Source: Scatonaster sp045598705 (GTDB taxonomy: Bacteria > Bacillota > Clostridia > Saccharofermentanales > Saccharofermentanaceae). From it: DNA of 64,000 bases. Of the stretch, positions 8,219-16,867 are shown in pieces. The DNA lies in NCBI GenBank assembly GCA_045598705.1, contig JAZLMM010000017.1:1-64000 (forward strand). The letters run 5' to 3'. The position numbers and the translations under genes were made by a program. Within the stretch, counting starts at the first letter, position 1, and every line of letters starts with the position of its first letter. The notes beneath the pieces were generated by a model, which had not been told where the DNA came from, made no database searches, and saw only the letters and a list, made by a program, of their open reading frames with translations.

Positions 8219-9532
8219 TCAATCAAGGAATCCCTTGTAGTTGTGTGTAACCATCTGAGACTCGATCTGTTCAACTAGGTCATTGGCAACACCTGTCATA
8301 ATCAGTACAGATGTACCGGCAAACCATACACCTTCCATACCGGAGAGCTTGCCGAGAAGTGTCGGAACAAGTACAACGATACAAAGGAAGCATGCGTCAC
8401 ACCAGTTGAGTCTGTTCGCAACCTTCGCGATAAATTCGGAAGTCGGACGACCCGGACGAACACCTGGAATAAATCCACCATTCTTCTGCAGGTTCTGAGA
8501 AATCTCGATCGGATTGAACTGAATCAACGAGTAGAAGAATACGAACACGAAAATGAGAATGAAGTATGCTACATAGTAGAACGGGCTGGATCCGAAATCA
8601 CGGAACCACTTCACGATCACATTATTGCTGTTCGACCAGAACAATGTCACGAGTGTCGAAGGCAGTGACAAGATAGACATGGTGAAGATAACTGGCATAA
8701 CGCTGGACTGATTGACCTTCAACGGAATGTAAGTATTCTGTCCACCATATACTTTTCTACCAACGACCTTCTTGGAATACTGAACAGGAATTCTTCTTTC
8801 AGCATTCTGTACGTATACGCAGAAGATAATTGTTATCAACGATACAAGTGTAACCAGTACGAAAGCAAGAACACCAATTGTGTTGCCCAAGATAGCATTC
8901 TTGAACTTACCTGCGATATTCAATGCATCGTAATAGAGCTGACGAGCCATATCTGGGATTCTTGTAACGATACCGGCAAAGATGATCAAAGACACACCAT
9001 TTCCGATACCCTTCTCATTGATACGTTCACCGAGGAATACAACAAAGCAAGTACCTGCAGTAAATGTAAGAATGATCAGTGCCGCTGCCAGAGGACCTGG
9101 GAGATACGATGTCATTGCACTACGTGTAGCGAATGTGAATACGGAAGCCTGCATAACAGCAAGACCAACAGTTACATAACGAGTAATCTTCTGTAACTTC
9201 TTTCTTCCTTCTTCACCTTCCTTCGCCAGATTCTCCAGCGCAGGAATCGCAACAGTTAACAACTGAATGATGATGGAGGAGTTGATATATGGTGTGATAC
9301 CCATCGCAAAGATGGTAACTGCATAAAGTCCACCACCTGCGATGATATCCATCAAGCTACCAATCTGACCCCAGTTCTCAACGATCGAACGGAATTCCGT
9401 ACGGTTGATACCCGGACACGGAACCAATCCACCGACCATGTACAACGCAAGGATGAAAAGCGTAAACAGCAACTTCTTGCGCAACTCTGGAAGACGGAAT
9501 GCGTTAACTAAGGTGTCAAATACGCCTTTCAT
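8219..9532 (-). CDS. secY: Protein translocase subunit SecY
   Basis: This 437-aa channel subunit of the SecYEG translocon has about ten membrane-spanning segments. Recognisable parts are MGITPYINSSIIIQLL (TM2), GERINEKGIGNGVSLIIF, RRIPVQYSKKVVG, PVIFTMSILSLP and the C-terminal segment ISQNLQKNGGFIPGVRPGRPT. The start at 9532 is chosen over an in-frame ATG 24 nt upstream, because GGAGGT lies just ahead of it and the protein then begins MKGVFDTLVNAF as in relatives. It follows rplO with a 1-nt gap. Confidence 0.97.
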   Translation of the reverse strand: MKGVFDTLVNAFRLPELRKKLLFTLFILALYMVGGLVPCPGINRTEFRSIVENWGQIGSLMDIIAGGGLYAVTIFAMGITPYINSSIIIQLLTVAIPALENLAKEGEEGRKKLQKITRYVTVGLAVMQASVFTFATRSAMTSYLPGPLAAALIILTFTAGTCFVVFLGERINEKGIGNGVSLIIFAGIVTRIPDMARQLYYDALNIAGKFKNAILGNTIGVLAFVLVTLVSLITIIFCVYVQNAERRIPVQYSKKVVGRKVYGGQNTYIPLKVNQSSVMPVIFTMSILSLPSTLVTLFWSNSNNVIVKWFRDFGSSPFYYVAYFILIFVFVFFYSLIQFNPIEISQNLQKNGGFIPGVRPGRPTSEFIAKVANRLNWCDACFLCIVVLVPTLLGKLSGMEGVWFAGTSVLIMTGVANDLVEQIESQMVTHNYKGFLD

Positions 9533-9533
9533 G

Positions 9534-9977
9534 TCATACCTCCAGTGCCTGTCCACCAGCCTTTTCGATCTTCTCTTTTGCAGATGCAGAGAACTTCGCA
9601 GCCTTAACAGTCAACTTCTTTGTGAGGTCACCGTTACCGAGAACCTTCACACCATCGTTAACTTTGCCGATTGAGATAATGCCAGCATCTGCAAGAATTG
9701 TAGCATCGATCTCTGCACCATTATCAAACTTCTCAAGATCAGAAACGTTGATCTCAACATAATCACAAGCAAATGCCTTGTGGTTGAAACCACGCTTCGG
9801 CAGACGTCTGTAAAGAGGCATCTGGCCACCCTCGAAACCAGGACGTACACCGCCGCCGGAACGAGCATTCTGGCCCTTATGTCCACGGCCAGCTGTCTTG
9901 CCGTTGCCGGAACCAGCACCACGGCCCTTACGATATGCTTTCGCGTTTCCGCAGGAAGACATTTCATTAAGTTTCAT
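9534..9977 (-). CDS. rplO: 50S ribosomal protein L15
   Basis: L15 is a late-assembly protein of the 50S subunit. The 147-aa sequence has the Gly/Arg-rich N-terminal extension (GRGAGSGNGKTAGRGHKGQ) and FEGGQMPLYRRLPKRGF. An in-frame upstream ATG (10016) is rejected, because the ribosome binding site GGAGGT lies between it and the ATG at 9977, and residues before 9977 do not resemble L15. Confidence 0.97.
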   Translation of the reverse strand: MKLNEMSSCGNAKAYRKGRGAGSGNGKTAGRGHKGQNARSGGGVRPGFEGGQMPLYRRLPKRGFNHKAFACDYVEINVSDLEKFDNGAEIDATILADAGIISIGKVNDGVKVLGNGDLTKKLTVKAAKFSASAKEKIEKAGGQALEV

Positions 9978-9993
9978 GTTTCCTATACCTCCA

Positions 9994-10173
9994 TTACACT
10001 TCTTCGCATGTAACAAGATGTGCTACAGTACGAACCATGCCACGAATTGCCTCGTTATCAGCCTTCTCTACAGACTGACCAATCTTCTTCAGACCGAGTG
10101 CAGCAACTGTTGCAGCCTGGTTTTTCTTTGACTTGTTGGTGCTCTTCACCAATGTAATCTTCAAGTTAGCCAT
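9994..10173 (-). CDS. rpmD: 50S ribosomal protein L30
   Basis: This 59-aa protein begins MANLKITLVKSTN and contains KKNQAATVAALGLKKIGQSV, the L30 signature region. It lies between rpsE and rplO as in other spc operons, with a GGAGGTG site 6-7 nt before the ATG at 10173. Length is normal for bacterial L30. Confidence 0.96.
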   Translation of the reverse strand: MANLKITLVKSTNKSKKNQAATVAALGLKKIGQSVEKADNEAIRGMVRTVAHLVTCEEV

Positions 10174-10188
10174 TGAAGCACACCTCCA

Positions 10189-10683
10189 TTACAAAATTTC
10201 TTCTGTGGACTTGCCACGCAGACGAGCAACTTCTTCCAAAGAATGCATGCTCTTCAAGCCTTCCAAAGTAGCGTTAACTACATTGTTCGGGTTGTTTGTA
10301 CCCAAAGACTTTGTACGGATATCCTTGATGCCGCAGAGTTCGCAGACTGCACGAACCGGACCACCAGCGATGATACCAGTACCACTTGCAGCTGGCTTCA
10401 TCACGATCTTACCTGCACCGAAAACACCAAGTGTTTCGTGCGGGATTGTGTTCTCAACGAGTGGAACAGAGATCATGTTCTTCTTCGCATCTTCAATACC
10501 CTTTCTGATCGCGTCCGGAATTTCAGCAGCCTTACCAAGGCCCTTACCTACGTGACCATTCTCGTCACCCACAATCACGAGGGCTGCGAAACGGAAATTT
10601 CTACCACCCTTAACCGTCTTGGAAACACGTCCGATATGGATGACTTTTTCTTTTAATTCGGTTGAATTAGGATCAAAACCCAT
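10189..10683 (-). CDS. rpsE: 30S ribosomal protein S5
   Basis: The 164-aa protein acts in decoding accuracy and 30S assembly. It has the double-stranded RNA-binding-like N-terminal domain (RVSKTVKGGRNFRFAALVVVG-like, here with IVG) and the C-terminal domain with GTGIIAGGPVRAVCE and SLGTNNPNNVV. GGAGG precedes the ATG. Confidence 0.98.
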   Translation of the reverse strand: MGFDPNSTELKEKVIHIGRVSKTVKGGRNFRFAALVIVGDENGHVGKGLGKAAEIPDAIRKGIEDAKKNMISVPLVENTIPHETLGVFGAGKIVMKPAASGTGIIAGGPVRAVCELCGIKDIRTKSLGTNNPNNVVNATLEGLKSMHSLEEVARLRGKSTEEIL

Positions 10684-10700
10684 CTTGTTTACCCTCCTGA

Positions 10701-11069
10701 TTAGAATTTCAGACCAGCTTCACGAGCGGCCTCTGCTAATGCTGCTACACGACCATGGAAAATGTATCCGCCTCTGTCGAATACAACTTCTTCAATGTTT
10801 GCAGCCAGTGCACGCTCAGCAATCTTCTTACCTACTGCAGTTGCAGCATCTTTGTTGCTTCCGCTCTCGATGGAAGCCTTCACTTCCTTATCCAATGTGG
10901 AAGCACTTACCAATGTCTTGCCAGCAACATCATCGATAATCTGTGCACTGATATGCTTGTTACTTCTGAAAACGCAAAGACGCGGACGAGTCGGAGTACC
11001 GCTGATCTTATTTCTCACGCGGACGTGCTTTCTACGGCGAATAGCGTTCTTGTCAATTTTATTAATCAT
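10701..11069 (-). CDS. rplR: 50S ribosomal protein L18
   Basis: The 122-aa L18 binds 5S rRNA with L5. Conserved parts are RRKHVRVRNKISGT, RPRLCVFRSNKHI and the C-terminal FDRGGYIFHGRVAALAEAAREAGL. Length and position between rplF and rpsE are normal. Confidence 0.98.
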   Translation of the reverse strand: MINKIDKNAIRRRKHVRVRNKISGTPTRPRLCVFRSNKHISAQIIDDVAGKTLVSASTLDKEVKASIESGSNKDAATAVGKKIAERALAANIEEVVFDRGGYIFHGRVAALAEAAREAGLKF

Positions 11070-11087
11070 GCTTGTTCACCCCTTCAC

Positions 11088-11630
11088 TTACTTCTTAGCG
11101 CCAGTCTTACCTTCCTTGATGCGGACAAATTCACCAACATATCTGATACCCTTGCCCTTATATGCATCTGGAAGTCTGAACGAACGAATCTTTGCAGCGG
11201 TCTCACCAACCATCTGCTTGTCTGCACCCTTAACAATGATCTGGTTCTGTGCCGGAACATCAATGGTGATGCCCTGTGGCTCTTCCATTTCGATTGGGTG
11301 AGAATAACCGAGGTTGAAGATAACCTTGTTACCCTGCTTGGAAGCCTTGTAACCAACGCCCTGGATCTCGAGTTCCTTCTTAAAACCTTCGGAACAACCG
11401 ATAACCATGTTGTTGATCAGAGAACGTGTCAAACCATGGAGCGCTTTTACCTGCTTCTCATCGTTCGGTCTCTTCACCGAAATGACATTGTCATTTACTT
11501 CAACTGTGATGGACGGATGCACATTCAATGTAAGTGTAGCGTCCTTGCCTTTTACAGTAATGGTCTGACCATCCTGCTTTACTTCGAGCCCTGCCGGGAT
11601 CGTGATCGGCATATTGCCAATTCTAGACAT
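11088..11630 (-). CDS. rplF: 50S ribosomal protein L6
   Basis: The 180-aa L6 has two copies of the same fold and sits near the sarcin-ricin loop where GTPase factors bind. It begins MSRIGNMPITIPAG, and the C-terminal signature is IRSFRLPDAYKGKGIRYVGE. A GGAGGTAG site precedes the ATG. Confidence 0.98.
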   Translation of the reverse strand: MSRIGNMPITIPAGLEVKQDGQTITVKGKDATLTLNVHPSITVEVNDNVISVKRPNDEKQVKALHGLTRSLINNMVIGCSEGFKKELEIQGVGYKASKQGNKVIFNLGYSHPIEMEEPQGITIDVPAQNQIIVKGADKQMVGETAAKIRSFRLPDAYKGKGIRYVGEFVRIKEGKTGAKK

Positions 11631-11658
11631 ACAATCTACCTCCTGCTCTTTAGATTGC

Positions 11659-11672
11659 GGGGCATGTGCCCC
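11659..11672. other. Short GC hairpin between rpsH and rplF
   Basis: GGGGC-ATGT-GCCCC forms a 5-bp GC stem in the 67-bp gap. It could modulate translation of rplF or mark an mRNA cut site. It is too short to assign. Confidence 0.3.
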
Positions 11673-11697
11673 TTTTCAGAGTTTTACCTGTTTGGCA

Positions 11698-12093
11698 TTA
11701 CCAAACGTAAGCCATAACTTCTCCGCCTACGCCGAGAGCTCTAGCCTTCTTATCAGTCATAACGCCCTTAGAAGTTGAGATGATGGCGATACCGAGACCA
11801 CCGAGAACCTTCGGGAGATTCTCCTTGTCTGCGTATACACGCAGACCTGGCTTAGAAATTCTCTGGATACCAGAAATAACGTGCTTTCTTGCAGCGTACT
11901 TCAGAGTAATCTTGATCATTCCCTGCTTATCATCTTCGATCGTTTCAAAAGAAGCGATATAACCTTCGTCTACTAAAATCTGTGCGATAGCCTTCTTCAA
12001 ATTGGAAGCAGGAACCATAACTGTCGGATGACCGGCTGTACCTGCATTACGGATTCTTGTCAGCATATCTGCAATTGCATCTGTAATCTGCAT
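11698..12093 (-). CDS. rpsH: 30S ribosomal protein S8
   Basis: The 131-aa S8 binds helix 21 of 16S rRNA, and in other bacteria it represses the spc operon. Motifs: MQITDAIADMLTRIRNA at the N-terminus and GLGIAIISTSKGVMTDKKAR at the C-terminus. GGAGG site upstream. Standard length. Confidence 0.98.
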   Translation of the reverse strand: MQITDAIADMLTRIRNAGTAGHPTVMVPASNLKKAIAQILVDEGYIASFETIEDDKQGMIKITLKYAARKHVISGIQRISKPGLRVYADKENLPKVLGGLGIAIISTSKGVMTDKKARALGVGGEVMAYVW

Positions 12094-12119
12094 AATCTTT
12101 CCTCCTTGTGTGCTATCGG

Positions 12120-12305
12120 TTACCAGCTTGCCTTACGAACGCCCGGAATCTGGCCCTTGTAAGCCAGGTCACGGAAGCACAGACGGCAGATACCATACTT
12201 GCGGATATAAGAATGAGGTCTACCGCAAAGCTTGCAACGGTTGTGCTGCTGCACCTTGAACTTAGGTGTACGCTGAGCCTTGAGTTTCATTGACATCTTA
12301 GCCAT
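12120..12305 (-). CDS. rpsN: 30S ribosomal protein S14, zinc-binding type
   Basis: The 61-aa protein has the C24xxC27...C40xxC43 zinc knuckle (RCKLCGRPH, GICRLCFRD) of the short, zinc-dependent S14. AGGAGG precedes the ATG at 12305. Its place between rplE and rpsH is canonical. Confidence 0.98.
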   Translation of the reverse strand: MAKMSMKLKAQRTPKFKVQQHNRCKLCGRPHSYIRKYGICRLCFRDLAYKGQIPGVRKASW

Positions 12306-12323
12306 ATTACTTATACCCTCCTA

Positions 12324-12863
12324 TTACTTACGGAACGGCATACCGATGAGAGTCAGCAATGCTCTTGCTTCTTCATCGCTCTTAGCCGTTGTAACAAAAA
12401 TGATATCCATACCACGAACTTTGTCGATCTTATCGAAATCGATTTCAGGGAACATCAACTGCTCCTTGATACCCATAGCGTAGTTACCATGGCCATCGAA
12501 TGAGTTCGGGTTTACACCGCGGAAGTCACGTACACGTGGCAGGGAGATGCTGATCAACTTATCGAGGAAGTTGTACATGTTCTCACCACGAAGCGTTACC
12601 TTACAACCAATCTTCATACCTTCTCTGAGCTTAAAAGCTGCTACAGACTTAGAAGCAACGGTTGCAACTGGCTTCTGACCGCAGATGATACCCATATCAC
12701 GCATTGCATTCTCCAATGCCTTCGGGTTGTCCTTGACTTCGCCGACACCCATGTTGAGAACGATCTTCTCAAGCTTCGGGATCTGCATGCAAGACTTATA
12801 CTTGAACTGCTCCTGCAAAGCAGGCGCAACTTCGTTTACATACTTGTCTTTTAATCTAGACAT
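12324..12863 (-). CDS. rplE: 50S ribosomal protein L5
   Basis: The 179-aa L5 binds 5S rRNA and contacts P-site tRNA. Conserved: IPKLEKIVLNMGVGE, GCKVTLRGENMYNFLDKL, LPRVRDFRGV and the C-terminal GMDIIFVTTAKSDEEARALL. Normal length, strong GGAGGAG site. Confidence 0.98.
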   Translation of the reverse strand: MSRLKDKYVNEVAPALQEQFKYKSCMQIPKLEKIVLNMGVGEVKDNPKALENAMRDMGIICGQKPVATVASKSVAAFKLREGMKIGCKVTLRGENMYNFLDKLISISLPRVRDFRGVNPNSFDGHGNYAMGIKEQLMFPEIDFDKIDKVRGMDIIFVTTAKSDEEARALLTLIGMPFRK

Positions 12864-12866
12864 GAA

Positions 12867-13214
12867 TTACTCCTCCTTTGCTTTCTTTACAAGATCAATA
12901 TCAGCCTGGCACTTCTTGCAAACACGGTACTTCGCACCGTCTTCAGCAACTCTCATACCAACACGAGTAGCCTTGCCGCACTTCGGGCAAACCAGCATAA
13001 CATTACTAGCATCGATGGAACCTTCCTTCTCAATGATGCCGGATGGCTTATTCTGGTTGACCATCTTCTGGTGCTTCTTGATCATGTTTACGCCGGAAAC
13101 TACAACTCTTCCGGACTTCGGTTCTGTCTTAAGAACCTGGCCCTGTGCGCCAGCGTCCTTACCGGAGATAACAACGACTTTGTCGTCCTTCTTAACGTGA
13201 ATCTTACTAGCCAT
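12867..13214 (-). CDS. rplX: 50S ribosomal protein L24
   Basis: The 115-aa assembly initiator has an N-terminal KOW motif (KDDKVVVISGKDAGAQGQVL) and a zinc-ribbon-like pair of cysteine motifs (CPKCGK, CKKC). It is separated from rplE by 3 nt. A GGAGGAT site precedes the start. Confidence 0.98.
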   Translation of the reverse strand: MASKIHVKKDDKVVVISGKDAGAQGQVLKTEPKSGRVVVSGVNMIKKHQKMVNQNKPSGIIEKEGSIDASNVMLVCPKCGKATRVGMRVAEDGAKYRVCKKCQADIDLVKKAKEE

Positions 13215-13226
13215 TTGTCATCCTCC

Positions 13227-13595
13227 TTACAGAACTTCCGGAGCGAGGGAAAGGATCTTCATGTAATCCTTATCACGAAGCTCTCTCGCGATAGGCCCAA
13301 AGATACGAGTTCCACGCGGGTTCTTGTCTTCCTTAATGATAACAGCAGCGTTCTCATCGAATTTGATGTAGGAACCGTCAGCTCTTCTTACGCCCTTCTT
13401 TGTGCGAACAACAACTGCGCGAACTACATCGCCCTTCTTCACCACACCACCAGGAGTAGCGGTCTTCACAGAGCAGACGATGACATCACCGATATTCGCG
13501 TACTTACGCCATGAACCACCAAGCACCTTGATGCAAGCGAGTTCTTTTGCGCCAGTATTATCCGCAGATCTTAATCTGGATTCTACTTGAATCAT
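13227..13595 (-). CDS. rplN: 50S ribosomal protein L14
   Basis: The 122-aa L14 forms intersubunit bridges. Signature: MIQVESRLRSADNTGAKE, then SYIKFDENAAVIIKEDKNPRGTRIFGPIARELR. Length and placement are normal. Confidence 0.98.
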   Translation of the reverse strand: MIQVESRLRSADNTGAKELACIKVLGGSWRKYANIGDVIVCSVKTATPGGVVKKGDVVRAVVVRTKKGVRRADGSYIKFDENAAVIIKEDKNPRGTRIFGPIARELRDKDYMKILSLAPEVL

Positions 13596-13629
13596 CTTGA
13601 TTTTCCTCCTTTACGTAAATCCTTACGTA

Positions 13630-13887
13630 TTACTTCGCCTTCTCAATAATCTCGACCAGTCTCCAACGCTTGTCCTTAGACAGCGGGCGGGTCTCCATTA
13701 CCTTAACCTTGTCGCCGATGCCACAAGAATTCTCTTCATCGTGTGCCTTCAGCTTATAAGTTCTCTTCATGATCTTTCCGTACAACGGATGCTTCACGTG
13801 CTCAACAACAGATACAACAATTGTCTTATCCATCTTGTCGCTAGAAACGATACCGACACGGGTCTTTCTGAGGTTACGATCGCTCAT
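13630..13887 (-). CDS. rpsQ: 30S ribosomal protein S17
   Basis: The 85-aa OB-fold protein initiates 30S assembly with S8 and S15. Motifs: KTRVGIVSSDKMDKTIVV and HPLYGKIMKRTYKLKAHDEE. The ATG at 13887 is preferred over one 18 nt upstream, because the AAGGGAG site lies between the two. Confidence 0.96.
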   Translation of the reverse strand: MSDRNLRKTRVGIVSSDKMDKTIVVSVVEHVKHPLYGKIMKRTYKLKAHDEENSCGIGDKVKVMETRPLSKDKRWRLVEIIEKAK

Positions 13888-13904
13888 TTCACTATCTCCC
13901 TTCA

Positions 13905-14102
13905 TTAGTTAGCCTTAAGCGCTTGTTCACGGAGAATCGTGTTGACGCGAGCGATGTCACGCTTCACAGCAGCCAGGCGCTGCGGATTCTCGAGTTGATT
14001 AGTCGCATGCTGGAAACGAAGCTTGAAGAGTTCGTCCTTCAATGCAACCAGTTCCTGCTGAAGTTCCTCTGTGGACTTCGAACGTAAATCTTTAGCCGTC
14101 AT
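13905..14102 (-). CDS. rpmC: 50S ribosomal protein L29
   Basis: The 65-aa L29 lies next to the exit tunnel, near the SRP and trigger-factor docking site. It begins MTAKDLRSKSTEELQQEL and has the LFKLRFQHATNQLENPQRL motif. A longer in-frame start exists but runs back into rplP with no similarity. The ATG at 14102 has GGAGGTAC just upstream and overlaps rplP by 11 nt. Confidence 0.97.
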   Translation of the reverse strand: MTAKDLRSKSTEELQQELVALKDELFKLRFQHATNQLENPQRLAAVKRDIARVNTILREQALKAN

Positions 14103-14523
14103 TTTCAGGTACCTCCTCTTCCTTCTTGATGAACTTTGTCTTACATGGGAGCTTATGTCCAGCAAGACGCATAGCCTCACGTGCGATTTCTTCAGATACA
14201 CCGGAAATTTCAAAAAGAACACGGCCCGGCTTAACTACTGCTACCCAGTACTCCGGAGAACCCTTACCAGAACCCATTCGAGTCTCAGCAGGCTTCTTTG
14301 TTACTGGCTTATCTGGGAAGATTTTAATCCAAACCTTACCGCCTCTTTTTACGTAACGGTTAATTGCAATACGTGCTGCCTCAATCTGATTGGAAGAAAT
14401 CCAGCAAGGCTCTGTTGCGTACATACCGTAATCACCGTTTGAAACGAAATTACCTCTGGAAGCCTTACCCTTTAGGCGGCCACGCTGCTGCTTTCTGTGC
14501 TTTACTCTCTTAGGAAGTAACAT
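14092..14523 (-). CDS. rplP: 50S ribosomal protein L16
   Basis: The 143-aa L16 positions the A-site tRNA. It begins MLLPKRVKHRKQQRGRLKG and has the GSGKGSPEYWVAVVKPGRVLFE region. The start overlaps the rpsC stop by one nucleotide (TAATG), so the two are translationally coupled. Confidence 0.98.
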   Translation of the reverse strand: MLLPKRVKHRKQQRGRLKGKASRGNFVSNGDYGMYATEPCWISSNQIEAARIAINRYVKRGGKVWIKIFPDKPVTKKPAETRMGSGKGSPEYWVAVVKPGRVLFEISGVSEEIAREAMRLAGHKLPCKTKFIKKEEEVPENDG

Positions 14524-15194
14524 TAGGCTTCGCCTCCTTCCGTAGTCTTAACAGTTTTCTTCGCTGTCAGGATCTCACCACAGTAGATCCATACCTTTAC
14601 GCCGATACGACCATACTGTGTGTTTGCCTCAGCAAAACCATAGTCGATGTCAGCACGCAGTGTCTGCAGCGGAATCGTACCTTCATGATATGTCTCAGAA
14701 CGAGCGATTTCAGCGCCGCCCAAACGACCAGCACAGGAAGTCTTGATACCCTTTGCACCAGTCTTCATTGTACGGGACATCGCCATCTTCATCGCACGAC
14801 GGAAAGAAACACGTCTCTCGAGCTGGGAAGCGATGCTCTCAGCAACGAGCTGAGCATTTGCATCTGCGTTCTTTACTTCACGAACGTCTACGAAGAAATT
14901 CTTCTTGAACTTCTTCTGCAGTTTCTTCTTGAAATCTTCAATACCTGCACCCTGACGACCAATGATGATACCAGGCTTTGCAGCATTGATGATGATAGAA
15001 GTCTTGTCTGTGCCCTTACGCTCGATTTCTACCTTCGAAACGCCGGCTGCAAAACATTCTTTCTTTACAAAATCACGGATTTGCTTGTCCTCAACGAGGA
15101 AATCGCTGAATGTCTTCTTGTCGGCATACCAACGTGTGTCCCACTCTTTGATGACACCGACGCGCAATCCATGTGGATTAACCTTCTGGCCCAT
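14523..15194 (-). CDS. rpsC: 30S ribosomal protein S3
   Basis: The 223-aa S3 forms the mRNA entry channel. It has an N-terminal KH domain (IIINAAKPGIIIGRQGAGIE) and the C-terminal S3 domain (GAKGIKTSCAGRLGGAEIARSE). It begins MGQKVNPHGLRVGVIKEW. Typical length, SD GGAGG. Confidence 0.98.
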   Translation of the reverse strand: MGQKVNPHGLRVGVIKEWDTRWYADKKTFSDFLVEDKQIRDFVKKECFAAGVSKVEIERKGTDKTSIIINAAKPGIIIGRQGAGIEDFKKKLQKKFKKNFFVDVREVKNADANAQLVAESIASQLERRVSFRRAMKMAMSRTMKTGAKGIKTSCAGRLGGAEIARSETYHEGTIPLQTLRADIDYGFAEANTQYGRIGVKVWIYCGEILTAKKTVKTTEGGEA

Positions 15195-15207
15195 TCTTTA
15201 TTCCTCC

Positions 15208-15684
15208 TTATACTCTTTCCTTGAGAACTACAGTAACGTGACTTGTTCTCTTGTTGATTCTTGATGCGGATCCTCTTGCTCTCGGAATGAAACGCTTCAG
15301 GATCGGGCCTGCACCAGCGTAAGCATCTGCAACATACAGGCTTCCTCTGTTCAGACCGTTGTTGTTTACAGCGTTTGCCTCAGCAGACTTCAGCGCCTTC
15401 TTCAGAATCGGAGATGCTGCCTTCGGTGTGTAGTCAAGGATTGCATAAGCCTCATCGATATCCTTACCCTTAATCTGATCAGCTACGATCTTTACCTTAC
15501 GGGGTGTGATACGGACATACTTAGCGATTGCCTTACCCTGATCCTTACCAATACCGAGCAGTTTCTTCTGCTTCTTTGTAAGGACCGGACGCTTCGCGTT
15601 CTTCTTCTCAGCCTTACCGTAAGCTTCGAGGATCGAATCGCGATTCGCTTCAATATAGTCTTTGGTCATTTTAACTTTTTCCAC
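15208..15684 (-). CDS. rplV: 50S ribosomal protein L22 with N-terminal extension
   Basis: L22 lines the exit tunnel. The conserved body starts near residue 50 (KAIAKYVRITPRKVKIVADQIKGK) and ends VTVVLKERV. The 158-aa protein carries about 45 extra, Lys-rich residues before the usual L22 start. The extension is likely real: a GGGAGG site lies 8 nt before the GTG at 15684, and no comparable site precedes the region where a normal L22 would begin. A second possible start (ATG at 15669) would shorten it by 5 residues only. Confidence 0.93.
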   Translation of the reverse strand: MEKVKMTKDYIEANRDSILEAYGKAEKKNAKRPVLTKKQKKLLGIGKDQGKAIAKYVRITPRKVKIVADQIKGKDIDEAYAILDYTPKAASPILKKALKSAEANAVNNNGLNRGSLYVADAYAGAGPILKRFIPRARGSASRINKRTSHVTVVLKERV

Positions 15685-15712
15685 TATTATTTCCTCCCTT
15701 CAAAGCTTACGA

Positions 15713-15991
15713 TTATTTACCACCGGAAGTCTTCTCACCGGCATGGCCACGGAAAGTTCTTGTCGGTGCGAACTCACCCAGCTTGTGTCCGATCATCTCT
15801 TCTACGACATAAACCGGAACGTGTTTTCTTCCGTCGTACACAGCGATTGTGTGGCCGACCATCTCAGGATAGATTGTCGAAGCGCGAGACCAAGTCTGGA
15901 CAACCTTCTTCTCATTCGCTGCGTTCATCGCATTGATTCTCTTCATCAGGGCATCCTGTACGAAATAGCCCTTTTTGGTTGATCTACTCAT
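15713..15991 (-). CDS. rpsS: 30S ribosomal protein S19
   Basis: The 92-aa head protein begins MSRSTKKGYFVQDALMKRI and has the signature IGHKLGEFAPTRTFRGH. Normal length. GGGAGGA site upstream. Confidence 0.98.
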   Translation of the reverse strand: MSRSTKKGYFVQDALMKRINAMNAANEKKVVQTWSRASTIYPEMVGHTIAVYDGRKHVPVYVVEEMIGHKLGEFAPTRTFRGHAGEKTSGGK

Positions 15992-16009
15992 TATGGTTCC
16001 TCCCTTCGC

Positions 16010-16837
16010 TTACTTTCTACCCTTAACAATATACTTGTTAGACTGCTTCTTCTTGTTTCTGGTCTTCTTACCAAGAGTCGGAACACCCCAAGGTGTAACA
16101 GGACCCGGCAGACCAATCGGGGACTTACCTTCACCACCACCGTGCGGGTGATCGTTCGGGTTCATAACAACACCACGGACTGCAGGTCTAACGCCCATGT
16201 GACGATGACGACCAGCTTTACCGATTGAAACGTTCTCGTGTTCGCCGTTGCCTACTACTCCGACTGTTGCGCGGCACTTGATAGATACCATACGAACCTC
16301 ACCGGAAGGGAGACGAACCTGAGCGAAGTCACCTTCCTTAGCCATCAGCTGTGCACCCGCACCAGCGGTACGAACCATCTGAGCGCCTTTACCAGGCTTC
16401 AACTCAATGTTGTGAATCATGGTACCAACCGGAATATTTGCAATTGGAAGTGCGTTACCAGCTACGATATCAGCATCTGCACCGGAAACAACCTTAGCAC
16501 CTACTTCGAGGCCCTGAGGAGCCAGGATGTATGTCTTCACGCCATCTGCATACTGCAGAAGAGCGATAAATGCTGTACGGTTCGGATCGTACTCAAGTGC
16601 AACTACTGTTGCCGGGATACCATCTTTGTTTCTCTTCCAGTCAATGACACGGATCTTACGACGATTACCGCCGCCAATGTGGCGAACAGTGATACGACCA
16701 TAAGAGTTGCGTCCGCCTGACTTGCTGCCAGAAGCCAACAAACTCTTTTCCGGAGCTTTCTTCGTCAGAGAAGAATAGTCCGCAATTGTCATGTTGCGTC
16801 TTGCAGGAGAAGTTGGATTAAAAGTCTTTACTGCCAT
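16010..16837 (-). CDS. rplB: 50S ribosomal protein L2
   Basis: The 275-aa L2 is needed for subunit association and supports the peptidyl transferase centre. The conserved C-terminal block is present: RGVVMNPNDHPHGGGEG, with the functionally important His. It begins MAVKTFNPTSPARRNMT. Length normal. Confidence 0.98.
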   Translation of the reverse strand: MAVKTFNPTSPARRNMTIADYSSLTKKAPEKSLLASGSKSGGRNSYGRITVRHIGGGNRRKIRVIDWKRNKDGIPATVVALEYDPNRTAFIALLQYADGVKTYILAPQGLEVGAKVVSGADADIVAGNALPIANIPVGTMIHNIELKPGKGAQMVRTAGAGAQLMAKEGDFAQVRLPSGEVRMVSIKCRATVGVVGNGEHENVSIGKAGRHRHMGVRPAVRGVVMNPNDHPHGGGEGKSPIGLPGPVTPWGVPTLGKKTRNKKKQSNKYIVKGRK

Positions 16838-16867
16838 TACTTCTTCACTCCTTTACCATCAGGCCCA

